NCBI RefSeq assembly: GCF_003626695.1
Contig: NZ_RBAH01000013.1
Span: 124,001 to 188,000, forward strand
From: Paenibacillus ginsengarvi
Lineage (GTDB): Bacteria; Bacillota; Bacilli; Paenibacillales; NBRC-103111
Direction of reading: 5' to 3'
Length of the DNA stretch: 64,000 nt
Positions 53,901 to 63,986 of this stretch are shown here, in pieces (positions within the stretch are counted from its first letter, which is position 1; every line of letters starts with the position of its first letter). The notes beneath the pieces are model-generated. The model was not told the DNA's origin. It saw only the letters and a list, made by a program, of their open reading frames with translations, and searched no databases. The translations under genes were made by a program, and so were the position numbers.

Positions 53901-53932
53901 GCCCGCGTCATTTTTACAAAGATGGCGCGGGC
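53901..53932 (+). other. Intercistronic hairpin without T tract (second)
   Basis: GCCCGCGTCAT and ATGGCGCGGGC form an 11-bp stem with one mismatch and a 10-base loop. The following bases (GCCATGCCTTTTG) carry only a short T run, so full termination is unlikely. Confidence 0.45.
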
Positions 53933-53988
53933 GCCATGCCTTTTGTCGTTTTCCTATGTGTTTGCGAAATCAAGAAGGCGGTGTGCAA

Positions 53989-56900
53989 ATGGTAAGAAAG
54001 CATAAAGCGAGAGCGATGCTGGGGATCGCTCTTGTCGCTATACTGCTGGCGGTGCTCGGAACGGTCGGCGCCATAAAGGTGAACGCGGATACGGACAAAT
54101 GGACCGACCATGCGCTTTACAACTGGTACAACCCGAACGACGTAACCGTTACGATCGATTCGCCGGCGAAGCTGGCGGGCGTGGCCAAGCTGGTCAACGA
54201 AGGAACCGTCGACGGCTTTCGCAATAAAATTTTGGTGGTGGACCGCGATCTCGACTTGTCCGCCTATGAATGGGTGCCGATCGGCGACGAGCGGAATCCG
54301 TTTCGCGGCACACTGATCGCCGCCAATCAGGGCGTATTCAAGATCATCGGCATGAAGCTGTCCGGCAATCTGACGTATGCCGGGCTCGTCGGTTATATGG
54401 ACCAGGGCACGGTGGGCGGCTTCGAATTTATGAGCAGCGGCAGTATCGATATCGGATCGTCCAACACCACGGGCATTATTTATGTGATGCAATCCGTTTA
54501 TTCGCAGACGTACGGGCAGGCGTGGCATCTCGTACCGGTGCCGGATACGACCGAAGCGTATGCAGGCGCGGCCGTCGGCAAGATGGTGAACAGCAGTATT
54601 GTGTATAACGTCACGAACCGCATTCCGGTGAAGGCGGATTTCGTCGTCAAGCATATTTATGCGGGCGGCATCGTCGGAGCCGGCGAAGGAAGCGTTTCGA
54701 ACTCGAACAATTTCGCGGCAATTACGACCAGAGGCCCCAATATCGAGAGCGGCGGCATCGTCGGCTACGGGCTGAATCAGGGGCTTGTTGTGAAAAAGGT
54801 GGCGAATCAGGCTGCGATCCAGGCAACGGGCGGCAGCGGCGCCATTCATGCGGCGGGTATTGCCGGACATGCGGCCGGATGGCTGAGGATGGCCGATGAT
54901 GCAACCCCGATCGTCAATAACGGAGCGGTCCAGATTACGGGCGGCCGGATCGCTTATGCGGGCGGCATCGTCGGTCGCGCGGGAGCGGACGTCAATTTCT
55001 CGGACGCGACCTCGAACGGCGGAGCCGTTACGATTCAGGCGGCTTCGGCCGAGCAGTCTTATGCGGCGGCCTTGATCGGCTCGATCGATGCGGAGCAATC
55101 GAACCCGCTGTTTGCGGCAGCGTTCGTAAACTCTGCGCCGGTCACGAATCACGGCGGAGCTAATGTACACACAGGCATTTTAGCGGGCAATATTAACAGT
55201 GCGTTCGTATGGAGCAAGCCGTATCAGAACAGTCTTGTCATCACGGCCAGCGGACAAAACCAAACGTTTACCGGCGGCTTGATCGGAAAAGTCAGCGGCA
55301 ATGCGACGTTTGCGGATACGGCCAAGAACGGCGCGGCGATTACGGTCGGCGCCGGAACGCAGAAGCCGGGCGAGGCCTACACGGGCGGCCTTATCGGGTA
55401 CGCGGGCAAGCGGGTGCTGCTGGACAGCGCGGCGGACCAGGCGTACGTCAATAGCGGCGAGATTACCGTAAACGGCGGAACGGGACTGTACACGGGCGGC
55501 ATCGTGGGGAATAAGGCGTATGCCAGAACGTCCGGACAACCGGCAACCAATGTAATCAGCTCGGCCGATATCCGCGTAAACGGGGACAATCGTTTGTATA
55601 CCGGTGGCTTTATCGGCATCGTTCCGGCGGACGGAACGGATAAGGCGATTACCGGAGCCTCGTACCAAAAGGAAATTACAGTGACAGCGACCTCGTCTGC
55701 TTCAGACCGGACTGTGAGCACCGGGGGGATCGTCGGTTATTACGTGAACCGCACCGACGGCAGCGCGGCCATCGGCAATGTTGCCTTCAGCGGAAGCCTC
55801 CGGTCGACCGGAGGCGGGAACGAAACCTACACAGGCGGCATTGCCGGCTATGTGGACGGCGGCCTCATCCGGCAAGCTGCCGCGGGGAATACGGAGACGG
55901 CGTTCGCGCCTATCCTTACTGACGGGAATGCCGGCGGTATCGCCGGCTACTTGGACGGAACGATCGATACGGCAAGTGTCAAGTTCACCTCGATCACGCT
56001 GCAAACGGCCGGGGGCGTATCCGGAGGTATCGCCGGCAAAGCCAAAGGGGCGATAACAGCAGCGACGGCTGGAGACGCTGTGTTTACGACCGGCTACAGC
56101 CTCAAGCTGGATGCGACGGTTCGGGATGCGGCCACCGGCGAAGACCGGATCACGTCTGGCGGCATCGTCGGCGCGAACGCGGGTGCGTTGTCGCTGACGA
56201 ACAGCCGGGCAGCGAATATCGGCTTGCTTACCCAAGCGGGCAGAAGCCGCTACACGCTCGGCTCGATCGCCGGCTCCCTGGCGGCCGACGCGCAAGTCGG
56301 CCAGGCGGGTGCGCCGGTCAAGGCGGAGCATACGAATATCGAACTGCTGGCGTCGGACAGCCAGGTCGGCGGAGCGATCGGTTATAACCGGTCGGGCAAC
56401 GTACATGTTACGACCGATCAGATGATCTTTACCATTCAAGGGGCGCAGGCGAGGGTTGGCGGTATTTCCGGCGTTCACGATGTTGCTGTCGGAACGGTGC
56501 CGGCCGCGGACGGTTTAGGCGCAGCGGGTTTTGCGCTCTCTGCGAGTAACTTGACGTTTACGGCGGCAGGCAGCGGGGCTTCCGTCGGCGGCGCTTTCGG
56601 CGAAAATAGCGGAGATACGCCGCGAGCCTCGGCGGAACAAATCGCTATCGTCTCCAGCGGAGCGGATAACCGGATCGGCGGTATCGCCGGAACGAACCGG
56701 GGTATTTTGACCGGGAGCTACGCATCCGTTGTTACGATTACAACAAGCGGGTCGGCAGTCGAAGCCGGCGGTATCGCAGGCCGTTCGGAAGCCGCGGCGC
56801 AGGGAGCGGCAGCCAAAATCGTCTCGCCGCATGTTCATTCGGAGGATGCGAACTTGATCGTCACCACCGGAGTAGGCTCTTGGCTCGGAGGCATCGCAGG

Positions 56901-59900
56901 TACCGCGAAGATGACGGAAATCGTCAATCCGCGTGTGGAGGCAGCCGCACCGAACTATGTCGCGATGACGGTTCAAGCGGCCGAGAACGGGGTTGGAGGT
57001 CTTGTAGGCCGGAGCGAGCAGGGCAAACTGCTCGGAGATGCGGCTCTGACGAATATCGACAATGTGCTGATTATGACGAGCACGAGTTCGCCTTTGGCCT
57101 ATGTCGGCGGCATCGCCGCTTACCAGGATCAAACCTCGATTGATAAAATAAACGCTAAAACGGTCAATTTGATCGTAAACGGACCGCAGTCGGTAGTAGG
57201 CGGAATGGCCGGATACAACCGAAGCTCACCGTCTGCGTTCATCTCGAATACGTTTATGGACGTGCTGAACATCAAGACGAACGCAACGGCAGCCGGGTCG
57301 ACGATCGGCGGATATATCGGTCTGAACGACAAACAGACTGGCGATCCTGCGGCAAGTCCGGTTACCGGGGTCAGTACGATCCAGAATAGCCGTTTCGTCG
57401 GCTCGGTACAGGTTGCCGCGCCGAGCTCCGTCACCGGCGGCATGGTCGGCGAAAACCGCAGTCTGATCGCCAATAATAGCATTACGGACAAAATTCCGGT
57501 TTCCTCCAAAGGCCAGGACGGCATCGTCGGCGGTTTGGCCGGAGTTAACGCGGAAACAGGCACTTTATACTATACGTACTCCAATTCGAATCTCACGATT
57601 GATGGGGAAGGCACGCTCGGAGGCGGCTTTGTCGGCGACAACCGAGGTAGCGTGATCGCGTCCTATGTCGATATTGACGTCGTCGGCAACGCTCGCGGCA
57701 CTTCCGGCCAATCGGTCTATTTGGGAGGCCTTGCCGGCCGCAATACAGGGACGATCGATAAATCGCATTCCGTCTCCAAAGTGACGGCAAACGGTGCCTA
57801 TACGAACGTCGGGGGTCTCGTCGGCGAACAGGCGGGCGGAACGATCTCCAATTCCTATGCCGGCAATGTCGTCGCGGCAGCGGCTGACGGCTCTTACGTC
57901 GGCGGCTTGCTCGGCCGGATTACGAACGGTCAGGTGAACACCGTTTATTCCGCAGCGCTCGTGCAGGCTGGCAGCGGCGCATACGCAGGCGGTTTCGCCG
58001 GGCGTTACGACAATGCGAGCAAGGAGCTTTTGTACAAGGCGTACTATATTAAGGATGAGTCGCAAGCGATCAACCAGGATTTGCCGGACTTCGCGGAAGG
58101 CAATCATCGCTGGCTGCAGGTGCATGCGCGGCTTAGCACGCTGCAAGCGGCTACGCTGATGGATCGTACGGCATTCCCAACCTTGTCCGGGTGGGATTTC
58201 GCGAATACGTGGAAATACGGCTCCGAGCAGGCGGAGTACAAGTATCCCGAGCTTCAGCGGACCGCCAATACCGGCGGCGGCACAGTCGGCGGCGGCGAAG
58301 TCAACGCCAACATCGCCTGGTACATGCGCGACAAATACGCGTTTACGTACGACATCAAGACGGAAGCGGAGCTGGCCGGGTTGGCGGCGCTTGTAAACGG
58401 CACCGTAACCGGCGCCGACCGGTTCGATTTTGAAGGCCGCACGATTCGCATCGCGAATCCGATTCATATGCAGTCGCGGCAATGGGTGCCGATCGGCAAG
58501 GAGGAAAACACGCCGTTCCAAGGTGTTTTCGAAGGCGGCGGTCATCTGATCGACGGTCTCATGCTGCAGCCGGATTACGGCTATTCCGGATTGTTCGGGG
58601 TTATCGGCGAGAAGGCGAAAGTCGGCAGTGTCGTTCTGGAGCCTCTGTCCGTAGCCGGGACCGGCTATACCGGGGTACTCGCCGGGTATAACAAAGGCCA
58701 GGTTTCGAATGTGTCGATCCGGATCGCCAAAGACCTCAAGATCAGCGGCGGCACGGTTGGCAGTTTGATTGGGAAAAACACAGGGACGTTCCGTGCTGTG
58801 AACGTTACGATGGACAGTGGCAGCATGCTGGAAGCTTCCGGCACGGGCGCTGTTGCGGGCGGCTTGATCGGAGACAACGGACAGGCGCTTGATCCGAGCC
58901 TGTTCACCTTCCGCTCGGCAGGCGTAACGTTGAACAGCTCGGCCGAAAATGCGACGCTCGGCGGTTTGATCGGCAAGCAGACGGGCTCCGTCCGCTCCTT
59001 CGGCCGCGAAGTAGACTTTGCAATAACGGCGTATGGTCCGAATAGCGTGGCGGGCGGTTTGATCGGCCGGCATGTTTCGGGCAATACCGAGGACATAACG
59101 CTGACGTATACGACGGGAACGGTAACGGCTTCTGGCGCCGGCTCCATCGTCGGCGGTGTGACGGGCGTATCCGAAGCGGGCAACGGGTTGAAAAACGTAG
59201 CGGTTACCGCCTCGGCAACGGGCAAGCAGCTTACGGGCAGCGGAACGCTGGGCGGTATCGTCGGCAGCAAGACGGGAAGCGGTACGAACCGCTTCGACAT
59301 GGAGCAGGTCAAAGCGGACAAGCTGACGATCGCTTCGCTTGAGACAAGTCCTGAAGCGACGCTTGGCGGCATAACAGGCAAGCTGCACAGTGCAGCCGTG
59401 CATCAGGCGGTTTCCGAGGTAGCCCTGCGTGCGGCAGGAGGAGAAGTGAGCGCAGGCGGCATCATCGGCAACGGAGTGGATTCCATTCTGGATCAAGTCG
59501 AGGCGGCAGCCGACATCACGTTTGCAGCCAAGTCGGGCGACAGCTCCCTGGGCGGCATCGCCGGCGTAATGACGGCGAACGCTCCGGATCAGGCGTTTGA
59601 TTTCGGCAGAAAGGCGCCGCTATATCCAGGTATTTATGAAGCGAAAGTGCGCGGAAACGCACTCAGCGCGTCTGGGGGAGACGGCGGCGCCGATCTGAAC
59701 GTAGGCGGCATTGCCGGCAAACTGAATCAGGCTTCCGTTTATTATGCCAAGACGAATGTCGATTTGGCGGTGCACGGCGCTAAAATCGCGGCGGCGGGCG
59801 GCATAGCCGGGGCCAGCAGCGGCATCATCGTCAGCTCGGAGCCGGTTCAGAACATCAGGGCCGATTCCAGCGTCGTATACGATATCGGCGGCGTTGTCGG

Positions 59901-62900
59901 CCGGGCGTCCGGCGGACAAATTCATTACACGTCGGCGGCATCTCCGGACGGACAAGCGATCGTTGTGGAACGGGCCGTAACGAAGCCGGGAACGGTACCG
60001 GCAGTACATGCCGGCGGCCTTATCGGACGCGGCGACAATACGAAGGTAACGAACGCGTACGCGGCGATGCCGGTCAAGGTAACCGACGATAACGCGGATA
60101 CGACGATTTACGCCGGCGGCTTCGCCGGATTGCTGGGCGATGCAGGCAGCGGCACCGGCACGATGGAACGGGTGTATGCATTAGGTTCGGTCGAGGCGAA
60201 AGGCATTACCGGCTCGTATGCGGGCGGCTTTGCCGGCTCTGTAGACCGGTATGATATCGCGGACGCTTATGCGACCGGTCAAGTGGTCAATACCGGCTAC
60301 GATACCGGCAGCGGCGGCTTCGCCGGCGCCGTGGAGCGGCGGGCGACGATCCGCCATGCTTACGCGGCGCAGACTATTCTCAGCACGACGGGCGTCAATC
60401 ATCCGACCCGATCGTATACGGGCGGTTTCGCCGGTTACAACGACGGCACGCTGGATGGGGTTTTCGCCAAAACGGCGGAACTTGCGGTAAATGTCAGCGC
60501 AGCTAACGTATACAAGGGAGCGCTCGTAGGCTACAATTTCCGCGACGGCAAATTGCTCTCGTCCGCTAATACGGCAGAGCTAGGCCCGATCGGACACAAT
60601 CTGGGCGCTTCGAACGGCAATGTGCGGGAAGACGTTTCAAGTACGTACAGCGGCTTCGCCGGCTGGAACTTCGATCTGGATGCGGCTTTCCTGAATAGTC
60701 AGGTCGCAGCCGATTGGACGATCGTGAACGGATCGCAATTGTCCAGTGTCGTTCGTCTGTACAATGCGGACACGGGACCGGCTTACTATAGCCTGTTCCA
60801 TAGAACGGCTGCTGAAAAGCCGTCGATCGGCAAAATCGCGCTTGGCGCGAATATCGATCTGGCGGGTAAACGTTGGACGCCGTTTGCCGATTTCCGCGGA
60901 CAATTCGACGGTCAAGGCTTTAAGCTGACAGGCTTCAAGCATGTGGCAGGCGATACGGCTGAAGCTCAAGGCTTTATGGCCGAAAACAATGGTCTTGTTA
61001 CGGGCGTTCAATTCGAAGGCGCGTACGTATCGGCCGGATCGAAGGTCGGCATCGTTGCCGGCGTTAACGGTGCGAACGGCGTTATCCGCGACGTTCGGAT
61101 CGGCGGACAAGTGAAAGGCCGGGACACTGCCGGCGGCGCAGCCGGGGAGAACAAAGGCAAGCTGACCGCGGTTACGGCGGCAGATTTGCGCGTAGAAGGC
61201 GAATCGGGTATCGGCGGATTGGCCGGTATCAACGGCGGTACGATTGAGCGTTCGTCCGCTAACGCTTCCGTTACCGCTGCGGGCGGCGCAGCAGGCGGTA
61301 TTGTCGGCGAACTGAGCCGGGGCGCAATTGTGGAGCAGTCGTTCTCATACGGGGATGTTGCCGCCAAGGGCGACTCCGCGACAGCAGGCGGAATTGCAGG
61401 CATCAGCGGCGGTACGATCAGCCATGCGTACGCCTCCGGCAGCGTGAAAGCCGCGGGAGGGTCGCTCGCGAGGGCGGGCGGCATCGCAGGTTATGCGGCG
61501 ACCGGCACGATCGGCAGCTCGCTCGGCTATGGCGAAGTCGTCGCCGGCGTTAACGATAAGATCGAGCGGGGCAAGACGTTCTTCGGCGGTATAGCCGGAC
61601 AGAAGGCGGCCGAGGCCGTCATAACGAACAGTTACTACAACAAGCAAGCTCTGAAAGCCGACGTGGCTTATTACGGCGCAGACGGCAAGAAGGCAATCGC
61701 AGAAAGCAGCGGAGCAGCAGGTTTGACTGCCAAGCAGCTTACGCAGGGACTGCCTCAAGGGTTCGACAACGGGATTTGGGAAGCGTACGAGGGCTATTAC
61801 CCGGCGCTCAAGGCATTTGGCCGCTCGAACGCGTCCAAGCTGAGCACTGCAGCCGTCATCCTGAACGAGAAAGATTGGATGAGCCGGGTCGGCACAAGCT
61901 TTACGCTTACCTCGGACGCTTCGCTTCAGTGGCAAGCGGATGCGGGAGCGACGTTAACCCGTAGCGCTGCGGGTGTTTTGACGGGAACTGTGAAGAAAGG
62001 CGAGCGCGCCCTGCTGACGGTCCAAGCCGGAAACGAGAGCCGCGTCATCGCGGTCAATACGCCGGCGCTTAAGTACACGGAAACGGCCTCGATGCCGGAG
62101 GCGACTCCAGCGGGCGCTACATTTAACGAAAACGTCGCTGTTACGCTTTCGGCCGCCGAACCTTCGGCAATCATCTACTACACGCTGGACGGAAGCGAGC
62201 CAAGCGTCTACTCCACGCGATATACGGCGCCGATTACGCTTACGGCGACAACGACGATCAAGGCGATCGCGGTTGCCGAAGATAGGGAGGATAGCCCGGT
62301 GATGAGCGGGACTTGGACGAAGCGGTTCGCCTTTGTAGGCGGCGGGGGAGGAGCTTTCATTTCTCCACCTGCGATTGAAGCTTCTATCGGCAGCGGTAAA
62401 AATGCCGTCGGAGTCAAGGAACCGCTCCAAGTGGCGAAAAACAGCATTTTGAAGCTGAAGGCTCCGGCGGGTCAAGTGATCTATTACACGACCGACGGCA
62501 GCACGCCGACCAAAAACAGCAAGGTGTACAAGGAAGGCGATATCGTCATCACAGGCAATATGACGATCAAGGCGATAACCGATAAAGATGATCGCCTCAT
62601 CACGATCGAGTACAAGGTCGAGAACGCGAAATTCGATATCAAGAAAGACGCGGCGGATGTGAAGTATATCGGCGCAGGTAGCGGCAGTAAGGAATTCCGG
62701 CCGGATGCGGCCATTACCCGCTACGAGCTGATCGAGGCGCTGTCTTCCTTGCTGGACAAGGAGGACGTCAGTGTAGACAATCTGCTGGCGGAAGTGAAGG
62801 AAGAGGCGAAGGACCGGGTAGCCTTCTTTACGTCGGCGGGTATTATCGAAGGGTATCCGGACGGCACGTTCGGCGGAGACCGCGGATTGACCCGCGCCGA

Positions 62901-63198
62901 GTTCGTCGTTATGATGTCCCGGGTGCTGAGACTGGATGCGAATACTCGCGGGAATACGGTGCTGACAGATGTAGACGGACATTGGGCCGAATGGTACATT
63001 AACGCCTTCACGAAAGCGGGTTATGTGGAAGGCTTCCCGGACGGCACGTTCCAGCCGGACGGCGAAATTACGCGGGCTCAGGCGGTTGTCATCATCAACC
63101 GGATTATCGGCAAGAAGAAGCAGGACGCGCCGGCCGTATTCGGCGACCTGACCCCAGATCATTGGGCGTTCCAGGACATTATGGCGGCGGCGGAGTAA
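53989..63198 (+). CDS. Giant SLH-anchored GLUG-repeat surface protein 3
   Basis: A protein of 3069 residues with a signal-like hydrophobic N-terminus (AMLGIALVAILLAVLGTVGAI). Three tandem modules open with a similar block: YEWVPIG...FRGTL near residue 90, RQWVPIGKEENTPFQGVF near 1500, and KRWTPFADFRGQFDG near 2290. Each is followed by many GLUG-type turns (GGIVG, GGLIG, GGFAG; over fifty by eye), which form a beta-solenoid in related adhesins and proteases. Two chitobiase-C-like domains follow (IYYTLDGSEPS and IYYTTDGSTPT, about 2704-2875) and then SLH motifs (TRYE, TRAE, TRAQ) to the end. ATG 53989 is chosen because AGAAGGCGG lies 8 bases before; ATG 53956 has none. A fibrous wall-bound adhesin is likely. 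Confidence 0.88.
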   Translation: MVRKHKARAMLGIALVAILLAVLGTVGAIKVNADTDKWTDHALYNWYNPNDVTVTIDSPAKLAGVAKLVNEGTVDGFRNKILVVDRDLDLSAYEWVPIGDERNPFRGTLIAANQGVFKIIGMKLSGNLTYAGLVGYMDQGTVGGFEFMSSGSIDIGSSNTTGIIYVMQSVYSQTYGQAWHLVPVPDTTEAYAGAAVGKMVNSSIVYNVTNRIPVKADFVVKHIYAGGIVGAGEGSVSNSNNFAAITTRGPNIESGGIVGYGLNQGLVVKKVANQAAIQATGGSGAIHAAGIAGHAAGWLRMADDATPIVNNGAVQITGGRIAYAGGIVGRAGADVNFSDATSNGGAVTIQAASAEQSYAAALIGSIDAEQSNPLFAAAFVNSAPVTNHGGANVHTGILAGNINSAFVWSKPYQNSLVITASGQNQTFTGGLIGKVSGNATFADTAKNGAAITVGAGTQKPGEAYTGGLIGYAGKRVLLDSAADQAYVNSGEITVNGGTGLYTGGIVGNKAYARTSGQPATNVISSADIRVNGDNRLYTGGFIGIVPADGTDKAITGASYQKEITVTATSSASDRTVSTGGIVGYYVNRTDGSAAIGNVAFSGSLRSTGGGNETYTGGIAGYVDGGLIRQAAAGNTETAFAPILTDGNAGGIAGYLDGTIDTASVKFTSITLQTAGGVSGGIAGKAKGAITAATAGDAVFTTGYSLKLDATVRDAATGEDRITSGGIVGANAGALSLTNSRAANIGLLTQAGRSRYTLGSIAGSLAADAQVGQAGAPVKAEHTNIELLASDSQVGGAIGYNRSGNVHVTTDQMIFTIQGAQARVGGISGVHDVAVGTVPAADGLGAAGFALSASNLTFTAAGSGASVGGAFGENSGDTPRASAEQIAIVSSGADNRIGGIAGTNRGILTGSYASVVTITTSGSAVEAGGIAGRSEAAAQGAAAKIVSPHVHSEDANLIVTTGVGSWLGGIAGTAKMTEIVNPRVEAAAPNYVAMTVQAAENGVGGLVGRSEQGKLLGDAALTNIDNVLIMTSTSSPLAYVGGIAAYQDQTSIDKINAKTVNLIVNGPQSVVGGMAGYNRSSPSAFISNTFMDVLNIKTNATAAGSTIGGYIGLNDKQTGDPAASPVTGVSTIQNSRFVGSVQVAAPSSVTGGMVGENRSLIANNSITDKIPVSSKGQDGIVGGLAGVNAETGTLYYTYSNSNLTIDGEGTLGGGFVGDNRGSVIASYVDIDVVGNARGTSGQSVYLGGLAGRNTGTIDKSHSVSKVTANGAYTNVGGLVGEQAGGTISNSYAGNVVAAAADGSYVGGLLGRITNGQVNTVYSAALVQAGSGAYAGGFAGRYDNASKELLYKAYYIKDESQAINQDLPDFAEGNHRWLQVHARLSTLQAATLMDRTAFPTLSGWDFANTWKYGSEQAEYKYPELQRTANTGGGTVGGGEVNANIAWYMRDKYAFTYDIKTEAELAGLAALVNGTVTGADRFDFEGRTIRIANPIHMQSRQWVPIGKEENTPFQGVFEGGGHLIDGLMLQPDYGYSGLFGVIGEKAKVGSVVLEPLSVAGTGYTGVLAGYNKGQVSNVSIRIAKDLKISGGTVGSLIGKNTGTFRAVNVTMDSGSMLEASGTGAVAGGLIGDNGQALDPSLFTFRSAGVTLNSSAENATLGGLIGKQTGSVRSFGREVDFAITAYGPNSVAGGLIGRHVSGNTEDITLTYTTGTVTASGAGSIVGGVTGVSEAGNGLKNVAVTASATGKQLTGSGTLGGIVGSKTGSGTNRFDMEQVKADKLTIASLETSPEATLGGITGKLHSAAVHQAVSEVALRAAGGEVSAGGIIGNGVDSILDQVEAAADITFAAKSGDSSLGGIAGVMTANAPDQAFDFGRKAPLYPGIYEAKVRGNALSASGGDGGADLNVGGIAGKLNQASVYYAKTNVDLAVHGAKIAAAGGIAGASSGIIVSSEPVQNIRADSSVVYDIGGVVGRASGGQIHYTSAASPDGQAIVVERAVTKPGTVPAVHAGGLIGRGDNTKVTNAYAAMPVKVTDDNADTTIYAGGFAGLLGDAGSGTGTMERVYALGSVEAKGITGSYAGGFAGSVDRYDIADAYATGQVVNTGYDTGSGGFAGAVERRATIRHAYAAQTILSTTGVNHPTRSYTGGFAGYNDGTLDGVFAKTAELAVNVSAANVYKGALVGYNFRDGKLLSSANTAELGPIGHNLGASNGNVREDVSSTYSGFAGWNFDLDAAFLNSQVAADWTIVNGSQLSSVVRLYNADTGPAYYSLFHRTAAEKPSIGKIALGANIDLAGKRWTPFADFRGQFDGQGFKLTGFKHVAGDTAEAQGFMAENNGLVTGVQFEGAYVSAGSKVGIVAGVNGANGVIRDVRIGGQVKGRDTAGGAAGENKGKLTAVTAADLRVEGESGIGGLAGINGGTIERSSANASVTAAGGAAGGIVGELSRGAIVEQSFSYGDVAAKGDSATAGGIAGISGGTISHAYASGSVKAAGGSLARAGGIAGYAATGTIGSSLGYGEVVAGVNDKIERGKTFFGGIAGQKAAEAVITNSYYNKQALKADVAYYGADGKKAIAESSGAAGLTAKQLTQGLPQGFDNGIWEAYEGYYPALKAFGRSNASKLSTAAVILNEKDWMSRVGTSFTLTSDASLQWQADAGATLTRSAAGVLTGTVKKGERALLTVQAGNESRVIAVNTPALKYTETASMPEATPAGATFNENVAVTLSAAEPSAIIYYTLDGSEPSVYSTRYTAPITLTATTTIKAIAVAEDREDSPVMSGTWTKRFAFVGGGGGAFISPPAIEASIGSGKNAVGVKEPLQVAKNSILKLKAPAGQVIYYTTDGSTPTKNSKVYKEGDIVITGNMTIKAITDKDDRLITIEYKVENAKFDIKKDAADVKYIGAGSGSKEFRPDAAITRYELIEALSSLLDKEDVSVDNLLAEVKEEAKDRVAFFTSAGIIEGYPDGTFGGDRGLTRAEFVVMMSRVLRLDANTRGNTVLTDVDGHWAEWYINAFTKAGYVEGFPDGTFQPDGEITRAQAVVIINRIIGKKKQDAPAVFGDLTPDHWAFQDIMAAAE

Positions 63199-63234
63199 AA
63201 CCTCGATACTCGGAAAGGCGGTAGGGAACAGCCG

Positions 63235-63939
63235 ATGAAACGAAAAATCGCGGCAGCGGCATTATGCATCCTCATTTGTCTGGTATCCGGCACAGCCGTC
63301 TGGATGAACGCTCGGGCGGACACACCCGTCGTTTACAATGCAGAGGACATTTATGCGAAAAGCGGGCAGACCGTCCTGTACATCCGGATTTTATGGGAAG
63401 ACGGCTCGCTCAAGGCGACGGGAAGCGGCGTGATACTCTCCCCGGAGGGGCTTGCGGCAACTGCCTACCATGTGGTCAAGGAGGCGGAGCGTATCGAAGG
63501 AACGCTTCGCGACGGCCGCGTCGTAAGCCCGATCGAGGTGGTCGGCTACGACGAACTGACCGACGCGGCGCTGATCCGGCTGCCGGCACTGCCCGGCGGG
63601 AACGGGGAAGGCTACGACTATGTGCCGGTTCGTCAGACGGCGGTGTTGTACGGAGAGAAAGTGTTTGCGATCGGTTATCCGATGGCGAACACGCCGATCA
63701 TTACCGAAGGGATCGTGAACAGTCCGAGCGCCGAAATTAACGGGCGCAGCCGGATCTTGACCTCGGCCCAGATCGCAAGCGGCATGTCGGGCGGGCCGGT
63801 TCTCGACCGGTTCGGCCGGGTGGCGGGAATCGTCTCCGGCTCGCTGCGGACGATGAACAACATTCATCTGGTCATCGGCATGGACGATGTCCGGGCATTG
63901 CCCGGCGCGGAGGCGATCCGGCGCCTTGACGCCGAATAA
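63235..63939 (+). CDS. Exported trypsin-like serine protease
   Basis: A 234-residue protein with a signal peptide (residues 1-28) and an HtrA/trypsin-like fold. The triad is intact: His79 (ATAYHVVK), Asp110 (ELTDAALIRL) and Ser185 (ASGMSGGPVLD). No PDZ domain and no membrane anchor besides the signal sequence, so it is smaller than HtrA and acts outside the cell. It begins 36 bases after the GLUG protein stop with AAAGGCGGT in front, so it is the last gene of the operon; processing or quality control of the giant exported proteins is the natural guess. A strong terminator follows. Confidence 0.9.
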   Translation: MKRKIAAAALCILICLVSGTAVWMNARADTPVVYNAEDIYAKSGQTVLYIRILWEDGSLKATGSGVILSPEGLAATAYHVVKEAERIEGTLRDGRVVSPIEVVGYDELTDAALIRLPALPGGNGEGYDYVPVRQTAVLYGEKVFAIGYPMANTPIITEGIVNSPSAEINGRSRILTSAQIASGMSGGPVLDRFGRVAGIVSGSLRTMNNIHLVIGMDDVRALPGAEAIRRLDAE

Positions 63940-63944
63940 AAATG

Positions 63945-63986
63945 AAGGTACCTTTGCGGAGCTATCCGCCAAGGTGCCTTTTTTTG
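63945..63986 (+). terminator. Strong terminator of the giant operon
   Basis: AAGGTACCTTTGCGGA and TCCGCCAAGGTGCCTT form a 16-bp stem with one mismatch and one G-U pair, a 4-base loop and seven T. It lies 6 bases past the protease stop. Confidence 0.92.

Noticed and set aside
57565..59496. Minus-strand frame of 643 codons inside the GLUG gene
   Set aside because: Shadow of a repetitive GC-rich gene; composition follows the GGC/GGT codons of the other strand.
62950..63198. Truncation of the last SLH domain in the GLUG protein
   Set aside because: The end DLTPDHWAFQDIMAAAE is a common way for this SLH subtype to finish, so no frameshift is inferred.
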